DNA of 64,000 nt from NCBI RefSeq assembly GCF_008014675.1, contig NZ_VOXD01000023.1, positions 1 to 64,000 of the forward strand. The letters run 5' to 3'. This DNA is from Neolewinella aurantiaca (GTDB lineage Bacteria > Bacteroidota > Bacteroidia > Chitinophagales > Saprospiraceae). Shown here piece after piece: positions 17,834-26,823 of this stretch. The notes under the pieces were generated by a model that was not told the origin of the DNA, ran no database searches, and saw nothing but the letters and a program-made list of their open reading frames with translations. Position 1 is the first letter of the stretch. Every line of letters begins with the position of its first letter. A program made the position numbers and the translations under genes.

Positions 17834-19150
17834 ATGTCAACAAGAAGAAAATTTTTAAAAACGGCCGCCCTCACCGGGGCGGGGCTCACCATTGGAGCTC
17901 CGGCGATAGGTAAAAACATTCTCGGCGCCAACCGCCGCGTCAATGTGGCGATGTTTGGTGTCAACGGCCGTGGAGGTGCCCTCACTAAGACCTTCGCCAA
18001 GGCCACCGATTCGTGGATTCACGGGATCGGAGATGTCGATTCCAGAGCAGTGGAGAAAACCCAGAAGGCTGTATACGACCTCAAAGGCCACCGCCCTACG
18101 GGCAATCAGGACTTTCGCCGGTTCCTCGACGACCGCGATGTAGATGCCGTAGTAATTGCAACCCCCGATCACTGGCACGCTCCGATGGCCATTATGGCCC
18201 TCGAAGCCGGAAAGGATGTTTACCTCGAAAAACCCTGCAGCCACAACCCTCAGGAGGGTGAATGGCTGGTAGCCAAGCAAAAAAAGACCGGAAAACTGGT
18301 ACAAATGGGTAACCAGACCCGCAGCTCCGTAACCCTGAATAAGATCGTCAAAGAAATCAAGGAAGGCCTGATTGGCGAAGCTTACGCGGGCAAAGCGTGG
18401 TACGCCAACACCCGGGGAGGAATTGGGTCCCCTAAGAAAACGTACCGCCCGGAATGGCTGAACTGGGAGCTTTGGCAGGGCCCTGCCCCCCGAAAAGACT
18501 ACCATGAAGGCTATGTTCACTACAACTGGCACTGGTACTGGGATTACGGTACCGGAGAAATCCTGAACAACGGCACCCACGAAATAGACATGTGCCGCTG
18601 GGCCCTTGGCGTGGACTACCCCACCCGGGTGACCAGTTCAGGAGGTCGCTTTCACTTCAATGACGGATGGGAAGCCTTCGATACGCAGAACGTTGGCTAT
18701 GAGTTTGCCGACAAGAAAACCATCAACTGGGAAGGCCGCAGCTGCAACGGGATGCCGTTCTGGAACCGGGGCCGGGGTTCATTGATTCACGGTACCGAAG
18801 GTACCGTTCTGATGGATCGCCAGGGGTACTGGGTTTATGACCTGAAGGGCAAAGAGATCCGTAAAGAGATGGAAGCTGCGAAATCGGTCAGTATGGATGT
18901 ACGCGGTGGCGGTGGACTCGATGACCTGCATATTCGCAATTTCATATCTGCTATAAACAGCGGCGAGGCCCTCAACAGCCCCATCGACGACGCAAATACC
19001 AGCGTCACGATCTGCCACCTCGGCAACATTGCTCAACGAACGACCGGATCACTCGATCTGGATCCCAAAACAGGAAAGCCTCTCAATAACCCCGCAGCCC
19101 TGGAACTCTGGGGACGGGAGTACGAAAAAGGATGGACGCCTAAAGTGTAA
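17834..19150 (+). CDS. Gfo/Idh/MocA-family oxidoreductase with Tat signal
   Basis: This 438-aa protein starts with a twin-arginine signal (MSTRRKFLKTAALTGAG), which exports a folded, cofactor-loaded enzyme. The NAD(P)-binding Rossmann region follows (VNVAMFGVNGRGGAL), with the VVIATPDHWHA and LEKPCSHNPQEGEWL signatures of the Gfo/Idh/MocA family, then the C-terminal substrate domain (GTHEIDMCRWALG). Paired with the DUF1080 gene 133 bp upstream, it probably oxidises or reduces C3 of a glycoside in the periplasm. A strong terminator follows, closing the two-gene unit. Confidence 0.9.
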   Translation: MSTRRKFLKTAALTGAGLTIGAPAIGKNILGANRRVNVAMFGVNGRGGALTKTFAKATDSWIHGIGDVDSRAVEKTQKAVYDLKGHRPTGNQDFRRFLDDRDVDAVVIATPDHWHAPMAIMALEAGKDVYLEKPCSHNPQEGEWLVAKQKKTGKLVQMGNQTRSSVTLNKIVKEIKEGLIGEAYAGKAWYANTRGGIGSPKKTYRPEWLNWELWQGPAPRKDYHEGYVHYNWHWYWDYGTGEILNNGTHEIDMCRWALGVDYPTRVTSSGGRFHFNDGWEAFDTQNVGYEFADKKTINWEGRSCNGMPFWNRGRGSLIHGTEGTVLMDRQGYWVYDLKGKEIRKEMEAAKSVSMDVRGGGGLDDLHIRNFISAINSGEALNSPIDDANTSVTICHLGNIAQRTTGSLDLDPKTGKPLNNPAALELWGREYEKGWTPKV

Positions 19151-19167
19151 TGCTGCACTTTCCGCAC

Positions 19168-19206
19168 AAAAAAATGCCCCGGAGTATCGCTCCGGGGCAT
19201 TTTTTA
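19168..19206. terminator. Strong terminator after the oxidoreductase gene
   Basis: An 11-bp stem, ATGCCCCGGAG / GCTCCGGGGCAT-like, with a TATC loop is flanked by A7 on the left and T6 on the right, so it can work in both directions. Confidence 0.9.
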
Positions 19207-19231
19207 TGAACCTCCGCCCGTACCGGATCCA

Positions 19232-19249
19232 GGCGCGGACGCAGGTGCA
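19232..19249 (+). repeat. Single dispersed repeat unit, intergenic
   Basis: GGCGCGGACGCAGGTGCA matches the consensus exactly. It lies between the terminator and the convergent alpha/beta hydrolase gene. Confidence 0.75.
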
Positions 19250-19266
19250 TGGTCCGGATGCTGTGC

Positions 19267-20196
19267 TTAGTCGCACCAATCCCCCACAAAGTCGAGAACC
19301 ATACCGGTGTACTCCTCTCTGCGCCAGATGATGTTATGGGCGTGCCAGGCTCCCCAGTCCAGTTTACGCGCAGTAACCACTCCTGGTTTGAAAGCCTTTG
19401 CCAGCTCGTCGAACTGCACCGGATACGTCAGCGTATCGGCAGCGGAGTGCACAAGTAACACGGGAACGTCGATCTTCGGTGCTGCAAGCACAGGACTGAC
19501 TTCATCGAAGTCAACTCCCGCCCGCAAGCTGGTCCAGGCAAATGCGCCGGGCGTTAGTGCATTCAGGCCGGCTCCGTACTCTTTGAGGCCGCGTTCCATC
19601 ACGGCGCTTTCCCAGTCGGCAAACGAGCTTTCGCTGACTACCCATGCTGGCCGTGGAGCTCCCTGGCGGGCAGCAGCCAGTAAAACGGTTGCTCCGCCCC
19701 AACTTTCGCCAAACCAACCGATACGCTCCTGGGCCAGTCCCGTCGTCTGCCGCAGCCAGTCGTTCGCAGCGATCAGGTCGGTAGCTTCGTGGTACCCGCC
19801 GGAGCCGAAGGCCTCCGGTGCCGACTCTCCGTGCCCACGGTGATCGTAGAGCAGCAAAGCACAACCGCAGCTGTCGAATACCGGAGCGTACTTGAGCATA
19901 TTGGCCCGGTTGACACTATACCCGTGAGCCATCACAACCCCGCAACGTACGGTATCGGGCCGGTAGAGCCATCCCTTCAGCGTAATTCCGTCTACAGGGC
20001 TGGCAAAGCTCATCTCCTCCCGTGGAGGTAAATTACGCTGCAAACTGTCCAGGTCCAATTGCCAGCGGTCCTGGTTCATTCGGTAAACCGTAGCGATGTC
20101 GCGATCGGGAGTATTGAGAATAAGGCCGCTGAAAAACCAGGTAATGCCAAGGTATACTACCAGTAGCGCGGCGAGGGAGAACAGTAATTTTCGCAT
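19267..20196 (-). CDS. Alpha/beta hydrolase with N-terminal membrane anchor
   Basis: The 309-aa protein has one N-terminal hydrophobic segment (residues about 4-25), then an alpha/beta-hydrolase fold: an oxyanion region with VVMAHGYSVNRANML, DHRGHGES, the nucleophile elbow GWFGESWGGA (Ser about 166), an acid Asp in HSAADTLTYP and a His in AWHAHNI. This resembles the family of membrane-anchored serine aminopeptidase/acyl-hydrolase-like proteins facing the periplasm. The substrate is unknown. Its upstream neighbour on the same strand is a T9SS protein gene, with a 46-bp gap. Confidence 0.85.
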   Translation of the reverse strand: MRKLLFSLAALLVVYLGITWFFSGLILNTPDRDIATVYRMNQDRWQLDLDSLQRNLPPREEMSFASPVDGITLKGWLYRPDTVRCGVVMAHGYSVNRANMLKYAPVFDSCGCALLLYDHRGHGESAPEAFGSGGYHEATDLIAANDWLRQTTGLAQERIGWFGESWGGATVLLAAARQGAPRPAWVVSESSFADWESAVMERGLKEYGAGLNALTPGAFAWTSLRAGVDFDEVSPVLAAPKIDVPVLLVHSAADTLTYPVQFDELAKAFKPGVVTARKLDWGAWHAHNIIWRREEYTGMVLDFVGDWCD

Positions 20197-20242
20197 GACT
20201 TAACTTAAGCGGGTAAGTTAGAATATTCAGCGCACCCAATCA

Positions 20243-21832
20243 TCATCTCAGCAACATTACAGCGCCCGCAAGGAACCTTTCTTTGCCGTCGTCCATGACA
20301 ACGACGACCGTGTAAACATACAGACCCGGCGCAGCGGCTTCCGTTCCGTGGCGCCCGTCCCAGTCGGTGCCGGTGGCGAGAAGACTGCCCCAGCGGTCGT
20401 AGACCCTGAGGTCGCGGACTTCGACCAGATCTGCTCCTCCGGCGATCATGAAGCGATCGTTGATTCCGTCTCCATTCGGTGAAAACGCCGTAGGCTGATA
20501 CACCTCGTAGTAACTGAGGTTCAACATAACGATGCTGTCGCAGCCCAGACCAGAAACCAGAGGTAAATCATAGGTTCCGGCCACGCTTACCGAATGATAA
20601 TCAATCGCGTAAGTTTCGTCAGGAAAGATTCTGGCGTCGACCGTATCCCGAAGTTCCTCCAGAACGGTCAGCTCCAGCCGTACAATACTGTCACACCCCT
20701 GAAACGAGGATAGCGTATCCACGTAACTCCCGGATTCATAAATTTCCCGGTCGCCTAATCTGAAGAAATCTCCCGGGCAGAGGGTGGCGCTGACGGGAGC
20801 GTCGATAACGGGGATTACGTAAGTAAACTCATCAGACTTCCGGCATCCTGTTCCATCATCGATGACTGCCTGGTAGGTTCCTTCTCCGTAATTTTGGCTG
20901 AGGCGAAAACCCGTTTCTCCTGGCAGCGCAATTCCTTCTTTATACCACTGGCAGGTGAAATTTTCGCGAGCGGGCACCTCGAGTCGGTAATTCGGTGAGC
21001 AGGGGTGGTCCGTCCCGTTAATGCTGAAGTTGAACGACTCCAGTTCATCCAAAAGCAAGTTGTCGAAAAAATAGTAATAGTGCACGTTACTGGGTCGGAG
21101 CTGGCAATCGGGGCCGATAGCGATGGCCGCAATGTTTTCGGTGGGTGTTACTTCGATGAACGCTTTTCTCCAGCCTCCGCCAAAGACAGTAATCACCTTG
21201 CGGGAGCCCAGCCTCACCCAGCCGGGCCCGTTGGTTGGGCAACCGAGCTCTTCGTTGTCCTGCCCGAAGGGCAGGTTATTGCAGTCCGTAGTACCGAAAA
21301 AGGAGATGTTGATGTCTGGAGAGTTTTCGGCTCCCACAAAGCCCAGGTCGAACTCAAAGCGGTAGGTTGTACCAGCCTGGAGAGGTCTCAGCAGGCAGGC
21401 TCCGGCGTATTCCTTCCACGTTGCGCGCGGTTCCGTCTCATCCATGCCGGCGGGGCGGCCGTCGCGGAAGCCTAAGATTCCTTCTCCGTCGGGAAAAGGC
21501 CGGGGCGGAGGCAGGTTGTCCCAGCCCGTCCATCCGCAATCATGGATAAAGTCAGTGGTGGGTTGCGACGCCTGAATCCAAACGTCAGCGCAGTACAGTT
21601 CACTCCGCCCGCCGGGGCAACACTCGATGTCTTCGAAGGAAGGATTGGGGATCAGAGACACCGGTTCGATAACCGCGCAATCGCAATCGGAGTCATTCAG
21701 GTCAATTAGTCCGTCCTGGTCATCATCGATTCCGTTCGCACACTGCTCAGGAGATGCGGTTTGGGCGATTGCCCTCCCTGCGGTGCCAAAGAGCAGCAGA
21801 GCGGCGAAGAAAAGTATTGCTTTGAGGTTCAC
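20243..21832 (-). CDS. T9SS type B secreted protein (gliding-associated C-terminal domain)
   Basis: The mature protein carries a short DQDGLIDLNDSDCDC calcium-loop-like segment, a jelly-roll-like region (about 60-290), two GCDSIV repeats of the kind also found in the 2331-aa protein, and a C-terminal CHU_C/T9SS type B sorting domain (YQPTAFSPNGDGINDRF ... VYDRWGSLLATG). The open frame extends to 21910, but that part is translated through a repeat element. A GTG at 21832 gives a clean signal peptide (MNLKAILFFAALLLFG...AIAQ) and a 529-aa product, so it is preferred. Probably a surface or secreted structural protein; no enzyme motif was found. Confidence 0.85.
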   Translation of the reverse strand: MNLKAILFFAALLLFGTAGRAIAQTASPEQCANGIDDDQDGLIDLNDSDCDCAVIEPVSLIPNPSFEDIECCPGGRSELYCADVWIQASQPTTDFIHDCGWTGWDNLPPPRPFPDGEGILGFRDGRPAGMDETEPRATWKEYAGACLLRPLQAGTTYRFEFDLGFVGAENSPDINISFFGTTDCNNLPFGQDNEELGCPTNGPGWVRLGSRKVITVFGGGWRKAFIEVTPTENIAAIAIGPDCQLRPSNVHYYYFFDNLLLDELESFNFSINGTDHPCSPNYRLEVPARENFTCQWYKEGIALPGETGFRLSQNYGEGTYQAVIDDGTGCRKSDEFTYVIPVIDAPVSATLCPGDFFRLGDREIYESGSYVDTLSSFQGCDSIVRLELTVLEELRDTVDARIFPDETYAIDYHSVSVAGTYDLPLVSGLGCDSIVMLNLSYYEVYQPTAFSPNGDGINDRFMIAGGADLVEVRDLRVYDRWGSLLATGTDWDGRHGTEAAAPGLYVYTVVVVMDDGKERFLAGAVMLLR

Positions 21833-21866
21833 CCGAGTAAGGTAAGTATGATTTTTAAATTCTTCC

Positions 21867-21976
21867 GGCGCGGTCGCAGGTACACTGAAGGCTTTACGAA
21901 ATGCGGACAATCGATCCCTGCTGTGCCCCTTCGGAGCGCCCTCCTTGAACCGCTCCCCTGCACCTGCGACCGCGCC
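21867..21976. repeat. Inverted pair of dispersed repeat units
   Basis: The forward unit GGCGCGGTCGCAGGTACA (21867-21884) and reverse unit TGCACCTGCGACCGCGCC (21959-21976) are nearly perfect inverted copies around a loop of about 74 nt. The pair lies between the divergently oriented T9SS gene (start 21832) and gldG (start 22107). Confidence 0.82.
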
Positions 21977-22082
21977 GCGTGATTAACCCGACACCCCGAT
22001 TATTTTTTGCGCTGCTCCCCTCCGAAAAAGCCATCCGCCCGTCAAAACCCGGTTTAAGGTTCGTTGGGGTAATCCCTGTTTG

Positions 22083-22090
22083 TATCTTCG
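22083..22090 (+). promoter_or_regulatory. Candidate gldG promoter (TATCTTCG)
   Basis: TATCTTCG lies 16 nt upstream of the ATG at 22107, with a TTG (22064-22066) 16 nt further upstream as a possible -33 element. Confidence 0.55.
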
Positions 22091-22106
22091 CGTTCTCTTA
22101 GAACTT

Positions 22107-23834
22107 ATGGCTCAACTCGAACACAAACATCGTACGCAATCATTATTGCAATTCGGACTGGCGCTTGCTCTGCTTGTCATCGTTAATGTACTCGCCAACG
22201 CCCGTTTTGGCGACACGCCTCTGTACGGCGCGCTCGACCTGACGGAAGACAAGCGTTTCACGCTGACCGATAACACCATTGAGCAACTCAATGCCCTGCA
22301 AGAGCCCCTTTTTGTGCGGGTCTTACTGACCGGTAATTTACCTGTGGATTTTCAGCGGTTGGCCGATAAAGCCGAGGAAACACTTATCGATTTTGCTGGC
22401 CACAACGATCTGCTGGAATATGAATTTGCCGATCCGCTGTCCGGCACACCGGAGCAACGCACCGAGCGGCAGAAGAACCTCGCTGAAGAAGGAATTGTCC
22501 CCGAAACCGTGTATTCCGCCGAAAGCGCCGCAGAACGCTCGGCAACCGTCGTCTACCCCTACGCGATCTTCTATTACGGTGGCCGCACCCGCATCGTGCC
22601 GCTTCTTCAGCCTTCACCCCGCGGATTCAATCAGGTTCGCAGATTGAACAAGGCAGAAGCACTCATGGAGTACAATTTCAGCCGCGCCATCGAAAGCCTT
22701 ACCAATAACGATAAGCCGCTCATTGGCTTTACGGTAGCCAACGGAGAAATCCCCCCAGCCAACACCGGAGATTTGGTAAGCGTGCTCCGCAAAGATTATG
22801 AAATCGGTCCGGTTGTTCTCGACAGTTTCGTTTCGATTCCGCAGGACATCAAACTGCTCATCGTTGCCAAACCTACCGTTCCGTTTGAAGATTTCGAGGT
22901 ATTCAAACTCGATCAGTACGTGATGAACGGTGGCAAAATCCTGTGGGCTATCGACAACATCGGGATGGACTACGACTCCCTGCAGGGCCGCAACGAATTC
23001 TACCCTTTACCACGTGAACTGGGCCTCGATGAGCTCTTCTTCAAATACGGCATCCGGATGACACCGGTGCTAGGGCTCGATCTCAGCAACACCCAGATCC
23101 CGATCCGGACGGGCACACCCGGAGGTCAGCCTAAAATTGAGATGACCCCTTTCCCCTACCACGTTCTGGCCGTGCCGCAGGGCGAACACCCGATCATAAA
23201 AAACCTCGACCCGGTCGATCTCCGTTTCCCAACCGTAATCGAAACGGTTAACGACGAAGATCCGGACATCACGAAAACGCTGTTGCTTAAGTCCAGCCCA
23301 CGGTCGCGCCGCAAGCGCCTCCCCTCTTCGATTGACCTCGATGCACAGAAGTACCAATTAGATCTGGACCGATTCAACGAAGACGGCCTGCCGTTCGCTT
23401 ACCTTCTGGAAGGCCGCTTCAAAAGCCCCTACGCCAACCGGCTCAGCAAGGCCAACGAGGAGGCCCTGCGCCAGGGAGGTCTTCCTTTCCGGAAAGAATC
23501 CGACCCGACCCGGATGGTAGTGATTGCCGACGGAGACATCCTGTCTAACCCCGTCATAAAAAACCAGACTTATTCGATGGGCTACAACATCTGGCAGCGG
23601 TTCACCTACGCTAATAAGCCCTTTATTCTTAACGCAATCGAATACCTACTTGACCCTGAAGGTGTTATCAGCGCCCGGGGGAAAGACGTTAAACTTCGCT
23701 TACTCGACCGCGAGGCGGCCCTGGCTGACAGCTTTAAATGGCAAACCATCAACATCCTCGTTCCATTGTTTATTCTGGCTCTTTTCGGGCTGATATTCAA
23801 CCTGCTTCGCCGCCGCAAATACGCGAGAAAATAA
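22107..23834 (+). CDS. gldG: Gliding motility-associated ABC transporter substrate-binding protein GldG
   Basis: GldG is the membrane-attached extracytoplasmic component of the GldA-GldF-GldG ABC system needed for Bacteroidota gliding. The 575-aa product has an N-terminal membrane segment (LALALLVIVNVLANARF), the conserved LDLTEDKRFTLTDNT, and the large DUF4350/ABC-2-type extracytoplasmic domain (VFVRVLLTGNLP-like start, RLNKAEALMEYNFSRAI, ILWAIDNI), ending in a second membrane segment and a basic tail (LLRRRKYARK). The ATG at 22107 is preferred over the frame start at 22080, which lies in the promoter. Neither gldF nor gldA is adjacent; instead a DUF4340 gene follows after 9 bp, a common companion. 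Confidence 0.88.
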   Translation: MAQLEHKHRTQSLLQFGLALALLVIVNVLANARFGDTPLYGALDLTEDKRFTLTDNTIEQLNALQEPLFVRVLLTGNLPVDFQRLADKAEETLIDFAGHNDLLEYEFADPLSGTPEQRTERQKNLAEEGIVPETVYSAESAAERSATVVYPYAIFYYGGRTRIVPLLQPSPRGFNQVRRLNKAEALMEYNFSRAIESLTNNDKPLIGFTVANGEIPPANTGDLVSVLRKDYEIGPVVLDSFVSIPQDIKLLIVAKPTVPFEDFEVFKLDQYVMNGGKILWAIDNIGMDYDSLQGRNEFYPLPRELGLDELFFKYGIRMTPVLGLDLSNTQIPIRTGTPGGQPKIEMTPFPYHVLAVPQGEHPIIKNLDPVDLRFPTVIETVNDEDPDITKTLLLKSSPRSRRKRLPSSIDLDAQKYQLDLDRFNEDGLPFAYLLEGRFKSPYANRLSKANEEALRQGGLPFRKESDPTRMVVIADGDILSNPVIKNQTYSMGYNIWQRFTYANKPFILNAIEYLLDPEGVISARGKDVKLRLLDREAALADSFKWQTINILVPLFILALFGLIFNLLRRRKYARK

Positions 23835-23843
23835 TCTTACCAA

Positions 23844-24860
23844 ATGAACAGAACTCTGATCCTTCTCCTGGCTGTCCTTCTCCTCGGAGGCATTGCCTGG
23901 TGGGCAACCTCCTCCGCCCAAAAACCTGCCTCTGCCGAAGAACGGGCCGAAATCCGTCGCTTTGGTTACCAGAACTTCGACGAGGTCCACAAGATTTTCG
24001 TCGCCGACCGTAAGGGGCACAACGTCACCCTGGTTCGGGGAGGCATCAGTGGTTGGCTTGCCGACGGCAAGCCCGCCAACGACAACATCATGAAAAACCT
24101 GAGTGATGCGGTACAGAACATGGACATTCGCAGCCTTCCTACCGAAAAGGCCAAGCCAAACATGGTCAAAGACCTCGCCACCAACGGCATCCTGGTACAG
24201 TTATTCGATAAAGAAGGAAAGAAACTACGGGGCTACTACCTCGGCAGCGGAACTTACGACGAGCTTGGCACAAACGCCATCGTAGAGGGCAGTGAGGAGC
24301 CCTACGTGGTGCACCTGCCTCACTTTACCGGCAACATCCGCCAGCGTTTTACGCACTGGGACGATGAATGGCGCGACAAGGTATATTTCCGTGTTGACCC
24401 GGAAAACATCGAGTTGTTCAGCATCGAGTACCCCCGCCAGAGAAACAAGAGTTTTAAAATTACCCGCGACGGAGACAAATACGTTGCAGCTCCGTTTTAC
24501 GAGACCGGCCAACCGGTACGGGAGGTTTCCCGTGCTGCCGTGGAAAGCGCTCTTGTCCGCTACGAAAAATACTACATCAACCGGTATCAGAACAACGACA
24601 AAGAAGGAATTGAAGCGGTGAAAGGCATCCTCCCCTTTGCAACTATTACCGTGAAACAAGCCGGCTCTGAAGCTCAGGAAATGCGGGTTTTCCCCAAGTA
24701 CACCAACCATACCTTCACGCAGGACCCCAAAACAGGAGCAGTAACTGAACAAAACGGATTGGAGTCTTACAACGCATACATCAACAACGGGGAAGACTGG
24801 GTGCTGCTAAATGTCGAAACGGCCCAGCAACTGTTTATCGGCTTTGATTCCTTTCAGTAG
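23844..24860 (+). CDS. DUF4340 domain protein
   Basis: This 338-aa protein has a single N-terminal membrane anchor (TLILLLAVLLLGGIAWWA) and an extracytoplasmic DUF4340 domain: WLADGKPANDNIMKNLSDA, followed by YYLGSGTYDELGT and a central YPRQRNKSFKITRDG. DUF4340 proteins often sit with GldG-like ABC subunits, and the 9-bp spacing here indicates one operon. It is probably an accessory of the same envelope complex; its biochemical role is not established. Confidence 0.85.
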   Translation: MNRTLILLLAVLLLGGIAWWATSSAQKPASAEERAEIRRFGYQNFDEVHKIFVADRKGHNVTLVRGGISGWLADGKPANDNIMKNLSDAVQNMDIRSLPTEKAKPNMVKDLATNGILVQLFDKEGKKLRGYYLGSGTYDELGTNAIVEGSEEPYVVHLPHFTGNIRQRFTHWDDEWRDKVYFRVDPENIELFSIEYPRQRNKSFKITRDGDKYVAAPFYETGQPVREVSRAAVESALVRYEKYYINRYQNNDKEGIEAVKGILPFATITVKQAGSEAQEMRVFPKYTNHTFTQDPKTGAVTEQNGLESYNAYINNGEDWVLLNVETAQQLFIGFDSFQ

Positions 24861-24896
24861 GCAGAGCACTATTCTGATAGAAAAAACGACATTTGC

Positions 24897-25005
24897 TACC
24901 TTTGCATTGACAACCTGTTAACAAGAATTCAGTATCCATTGGGCGAGTTCTCACGTTTGTAGGTTGATCTTTGCATCGACGACAACGAAAATACCCGTAC
25001 TTTCG
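24897..25005 (+). promoter_or_regulatory. Two candidate -7 boxes upstream of the DUF1573 gene
   Basis: TACCTTTG (24897-24904) and TACTTTCG (24998-25005) both resemble TAnnTTTG. The second lies 40 nt before the ATG at 25046. The first could start a longer leader. Confidence 0.4.
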
Positions 25006-25045
25006 CAGTCTCAAAATTAACTAACGGATCAAATAACTATCCACT

Positions 25046-25561
25046 ATGCTTAAGCAATTCCTTTCCATCACTGCCGTGTGCGCGCTTGCTTTTACCACTT
25101 TCAGCTGCCAGTCCGGTGGTAACGACGCTGTTCGCGACGCTGCCCGCCAGACCGTTGAGACGGTAACTCCTCCTGCTGCACCAACTGCTCCTCAGCCGAA
25201 CGTAGCTGTGCCATCCGGCCCCGTTACTACTGTTGCTTTCGCAGACAACGGCACGTTCGATTTCGGTACAGTAACTGAAGGTGAGATCGTATCTCATACT
25301 TTCAGCTTCACCAACACCGGTTCCGAGCCCCTGATCATCTCCGACGCTAAAGGTAGCTGTGGTTGTACAGTACCTTCTAAGCCAACCGCTCCTATCGCTC
25401 CGGGCGAGGATGGCGAAATCACCGTTCAGTTCAACTCTAAGAACAAGAAAGGTGCACGTAACCAGAAAGTTACTGTAACTGCCAACACCAACCCTGCGCA
25501 GAGCTTCATCTACCTGACTGGTACCGTGAACCCCGACCCCAACGCCGGCACCCAGAAGTAA
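25046..25561 (+). CDS. DUF1573 lipoprotein
   Basis: This 171-aa protein has a lipoprotein signal (FTTFSCQSGGND, Cys about 21), an Ala/Pro/Thr linker to about residue 65, and one DUF1573 Ig-like domain (about 70-165) with the signature FDFGTVTEGEIVSHTFSF and the cysteine motif SCGCTVP. Single-domain DUF1573 lipoproteins are abundant in Bacteroidota, and their role is not known in detail. Its own promoter and terminator suggest a monocistronic gene. Codon choice is biased towards few synonymous codons, which may reflect high expression. Confidence 0.9.
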   Translation: MLKQFLSITAVCALAFTTFSCQSGGNDAVRDAARQTVETVTPPAAPTAPQPNVAVPSGPVTTVAFADNGTFDFGTVTEGEIVSHTFSFTNTGSEPLIISDAKGSCGCTVPSKPTAPIAPGEDGEITVQFNSKNKKGARNQKVTVTANTNPAQSFIYLTGTVNPDPNAGTQK

Positions 25562-25589
25562 TTCTTCCGGGCCACAAGGCTAACGACTG

Positions 25590-25632
25590 AAAAGCGCTCC
25601 GTTCGGAATTTCCGGGCGGAGCGCTTTCTTTT
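25590..25632 (+). terminator. Terminator after the DUF1573 gene
   Basis: The arms AAAGCGCTCCG and CGGAGCGCTTT pair perfectly around a 15-nt loop and are followed by CTTTT. Confidence 0.85.
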
Positions 25633-25718
25633 ACCCGGCACAGTACAGAGGCAACAAGTTCTTTTATTTGGCAACTCCCGTCCAAAACCGTACGTTACAA
25701 CCCAACAATACTCCGTTC

Positions 25719-26273
25719 ATGAAAAAACCAATCAAAACCGGCACCATGCTTTTGGCGGAACCATTTATGTTGGACCCCAATTTTAAGCGCGCCGCTATCC
25801 TCCTAGTTGATCACGGCGAAGACGGAAGCATTGGCTTCATTCTGAACCGTGAGAGCGAGGTGAGAATTGATCATCTCGTTGATGACTTCCCTGAGTTTGA
25901 AGCACCGGTTTACATCGGCGGCCCGGTGGGCCGCGATACGGTACATTACCTGCACCGCAGAGGTGACCTGATTGAAGGTAGTGACCCCGTTGCGCGGGGG
26001 ATTTGGTGGGGTGGAGATTACGAACGCCTGAAGTTCCTAATCCGGCAAGGGCTGATGACTCCCTCCGACGTGAGGTTTTTCGTCGGCTATAGTGGCTGGT
26101 CTGAAAACCAACTGGAACAGGAGATGGTTAACGGAAGCTGGGTTCCGGCGGCAATGGACCCTAACTACGTTTTCAGGTCTCCCCCAGACACCCTCTGGAG
26201 CCAGGTGATGCACCACAAGGGAAACGCCTTTTCAGTAATTGCTGATATGAAAGACGAAGCGAAATTCAACTGA
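25719..26273 (+). CDS. YqgE/AlgH family protein
   Basis: The 184-aa product has the full YqgE/AlgH signature: GTMLLAEPFMLDPNFKRA, LLVDHGEDGSIGFILN, VYIGGPVGRDTVHYLH, then FVGYSGWSENQLEQE and GSWVPAAMD. Proteins of this conserved fold are often annotated as regulators (AlgH), but their molecular activity is unsettled. The ATG at 25719 (MKKPIKTGTMLL) is preferred over the longer frame from 25668. Cytoplasmic, with no signal peptide. Confidence 0.92.
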   Translation: MKKPIKTGTMLLAEPFMLDPNFKRAAILLVDHGEDGSIGFILNRESEVRIDHLVDDFPEFEAPVYIGGPVGRDTVHYLHRRGDLIEGSDPVARGIWWGGDYERLKFLIRQGLMTPSDVRFFVGYSGWSENQLEQEMVNGSWVPAAMDPNYVFRSPPDTLWSQVMHHKGNAFSVIADMKDEAKFN

Positions 26274-26316
26274 TTTACTGAGATTGGCTCTCAAATCGTG
26301 TCAGCCAGAACATCCT

Positions 26317-26781
26317 TTACCGTCTTCTTTTTTTCTGCCGGAACTTTGGCTTAGTCCATTCTTCTTTTTGTGCGAACTCTACAATCGCCTTCATGAAGGC
26401 GGCCATAGATAAAAACACGAGGTACCCAAAAGTGATGACGAAGTAAATCCACTGGTAGCTGCCTGCTTCCCTGATGCTCATTCCGCTGAACGCCCAGGCC
26501 AGTAGCCCGGAACCCAGCGCAAGCCCCAGAAACGAGTAAATGCTCCGCCCCCAGTATTTCATCAGGTTCTCCGCTGATGCACTCATGATAGCATTCAGAA
26601 GGGAAAAAAACAGGAGAAAACTCGCGGCACACATCCACGGCCATTTACTCGTAATCGCATCCTCGGCGGCCAGAGAAAAGACAGAGCCGAGGAGAATGAA
26701 TACGAAAACGGCAGCCAGCGCACCGCCTGCCTGATATAAAGGATCTATTTTTCTCTCGAAGATCGACGTGTTGTCCGTCAT
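26317..26781 (-). CDS. Four-helix membrane protein of unknown function
   Basis: The 154-aa protein has four hydrophobic segments (residues about 18-40, 48-68, 80-102, 108-130) and a very basic C-terminal tail (KPKFRQKKRRR), which should face the cytoplasm. No family was recognised. It is divergent from the WbqC gene, with 42 bp between the two starts. Confidence 0.7.
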   Translation of the reverse strand: MTDNTSIFERKIDPLYQAGGALAAVFVFILLGSVFSLAAEDAITSKWPWMCAASFLLFFSLLNAIMSASAENLMKYWGRSIYSFLGLALGSGLLAWAFSGMSIREAGSYQWIYFVITFGYLVFLSMAAFMKAIVEFAQKEEWTKPKFRQKKRRR

Positions 26782-26785
26782 AACT

Positions 26786-26793
26786 TATTTTTG
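26786..26793 (+). promoter_or_regulatory. Candidate -7 box TATTTTTG for the WbqC gene
   Basis: TATTTTTG fits TAnnTTTG and ends 30 nt before the ATG at 26824. Confidence 0.45.
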
Positions 26794-26823
26794 CCCACCT
26801 AACACGGAAGGTCGATTATTGTT

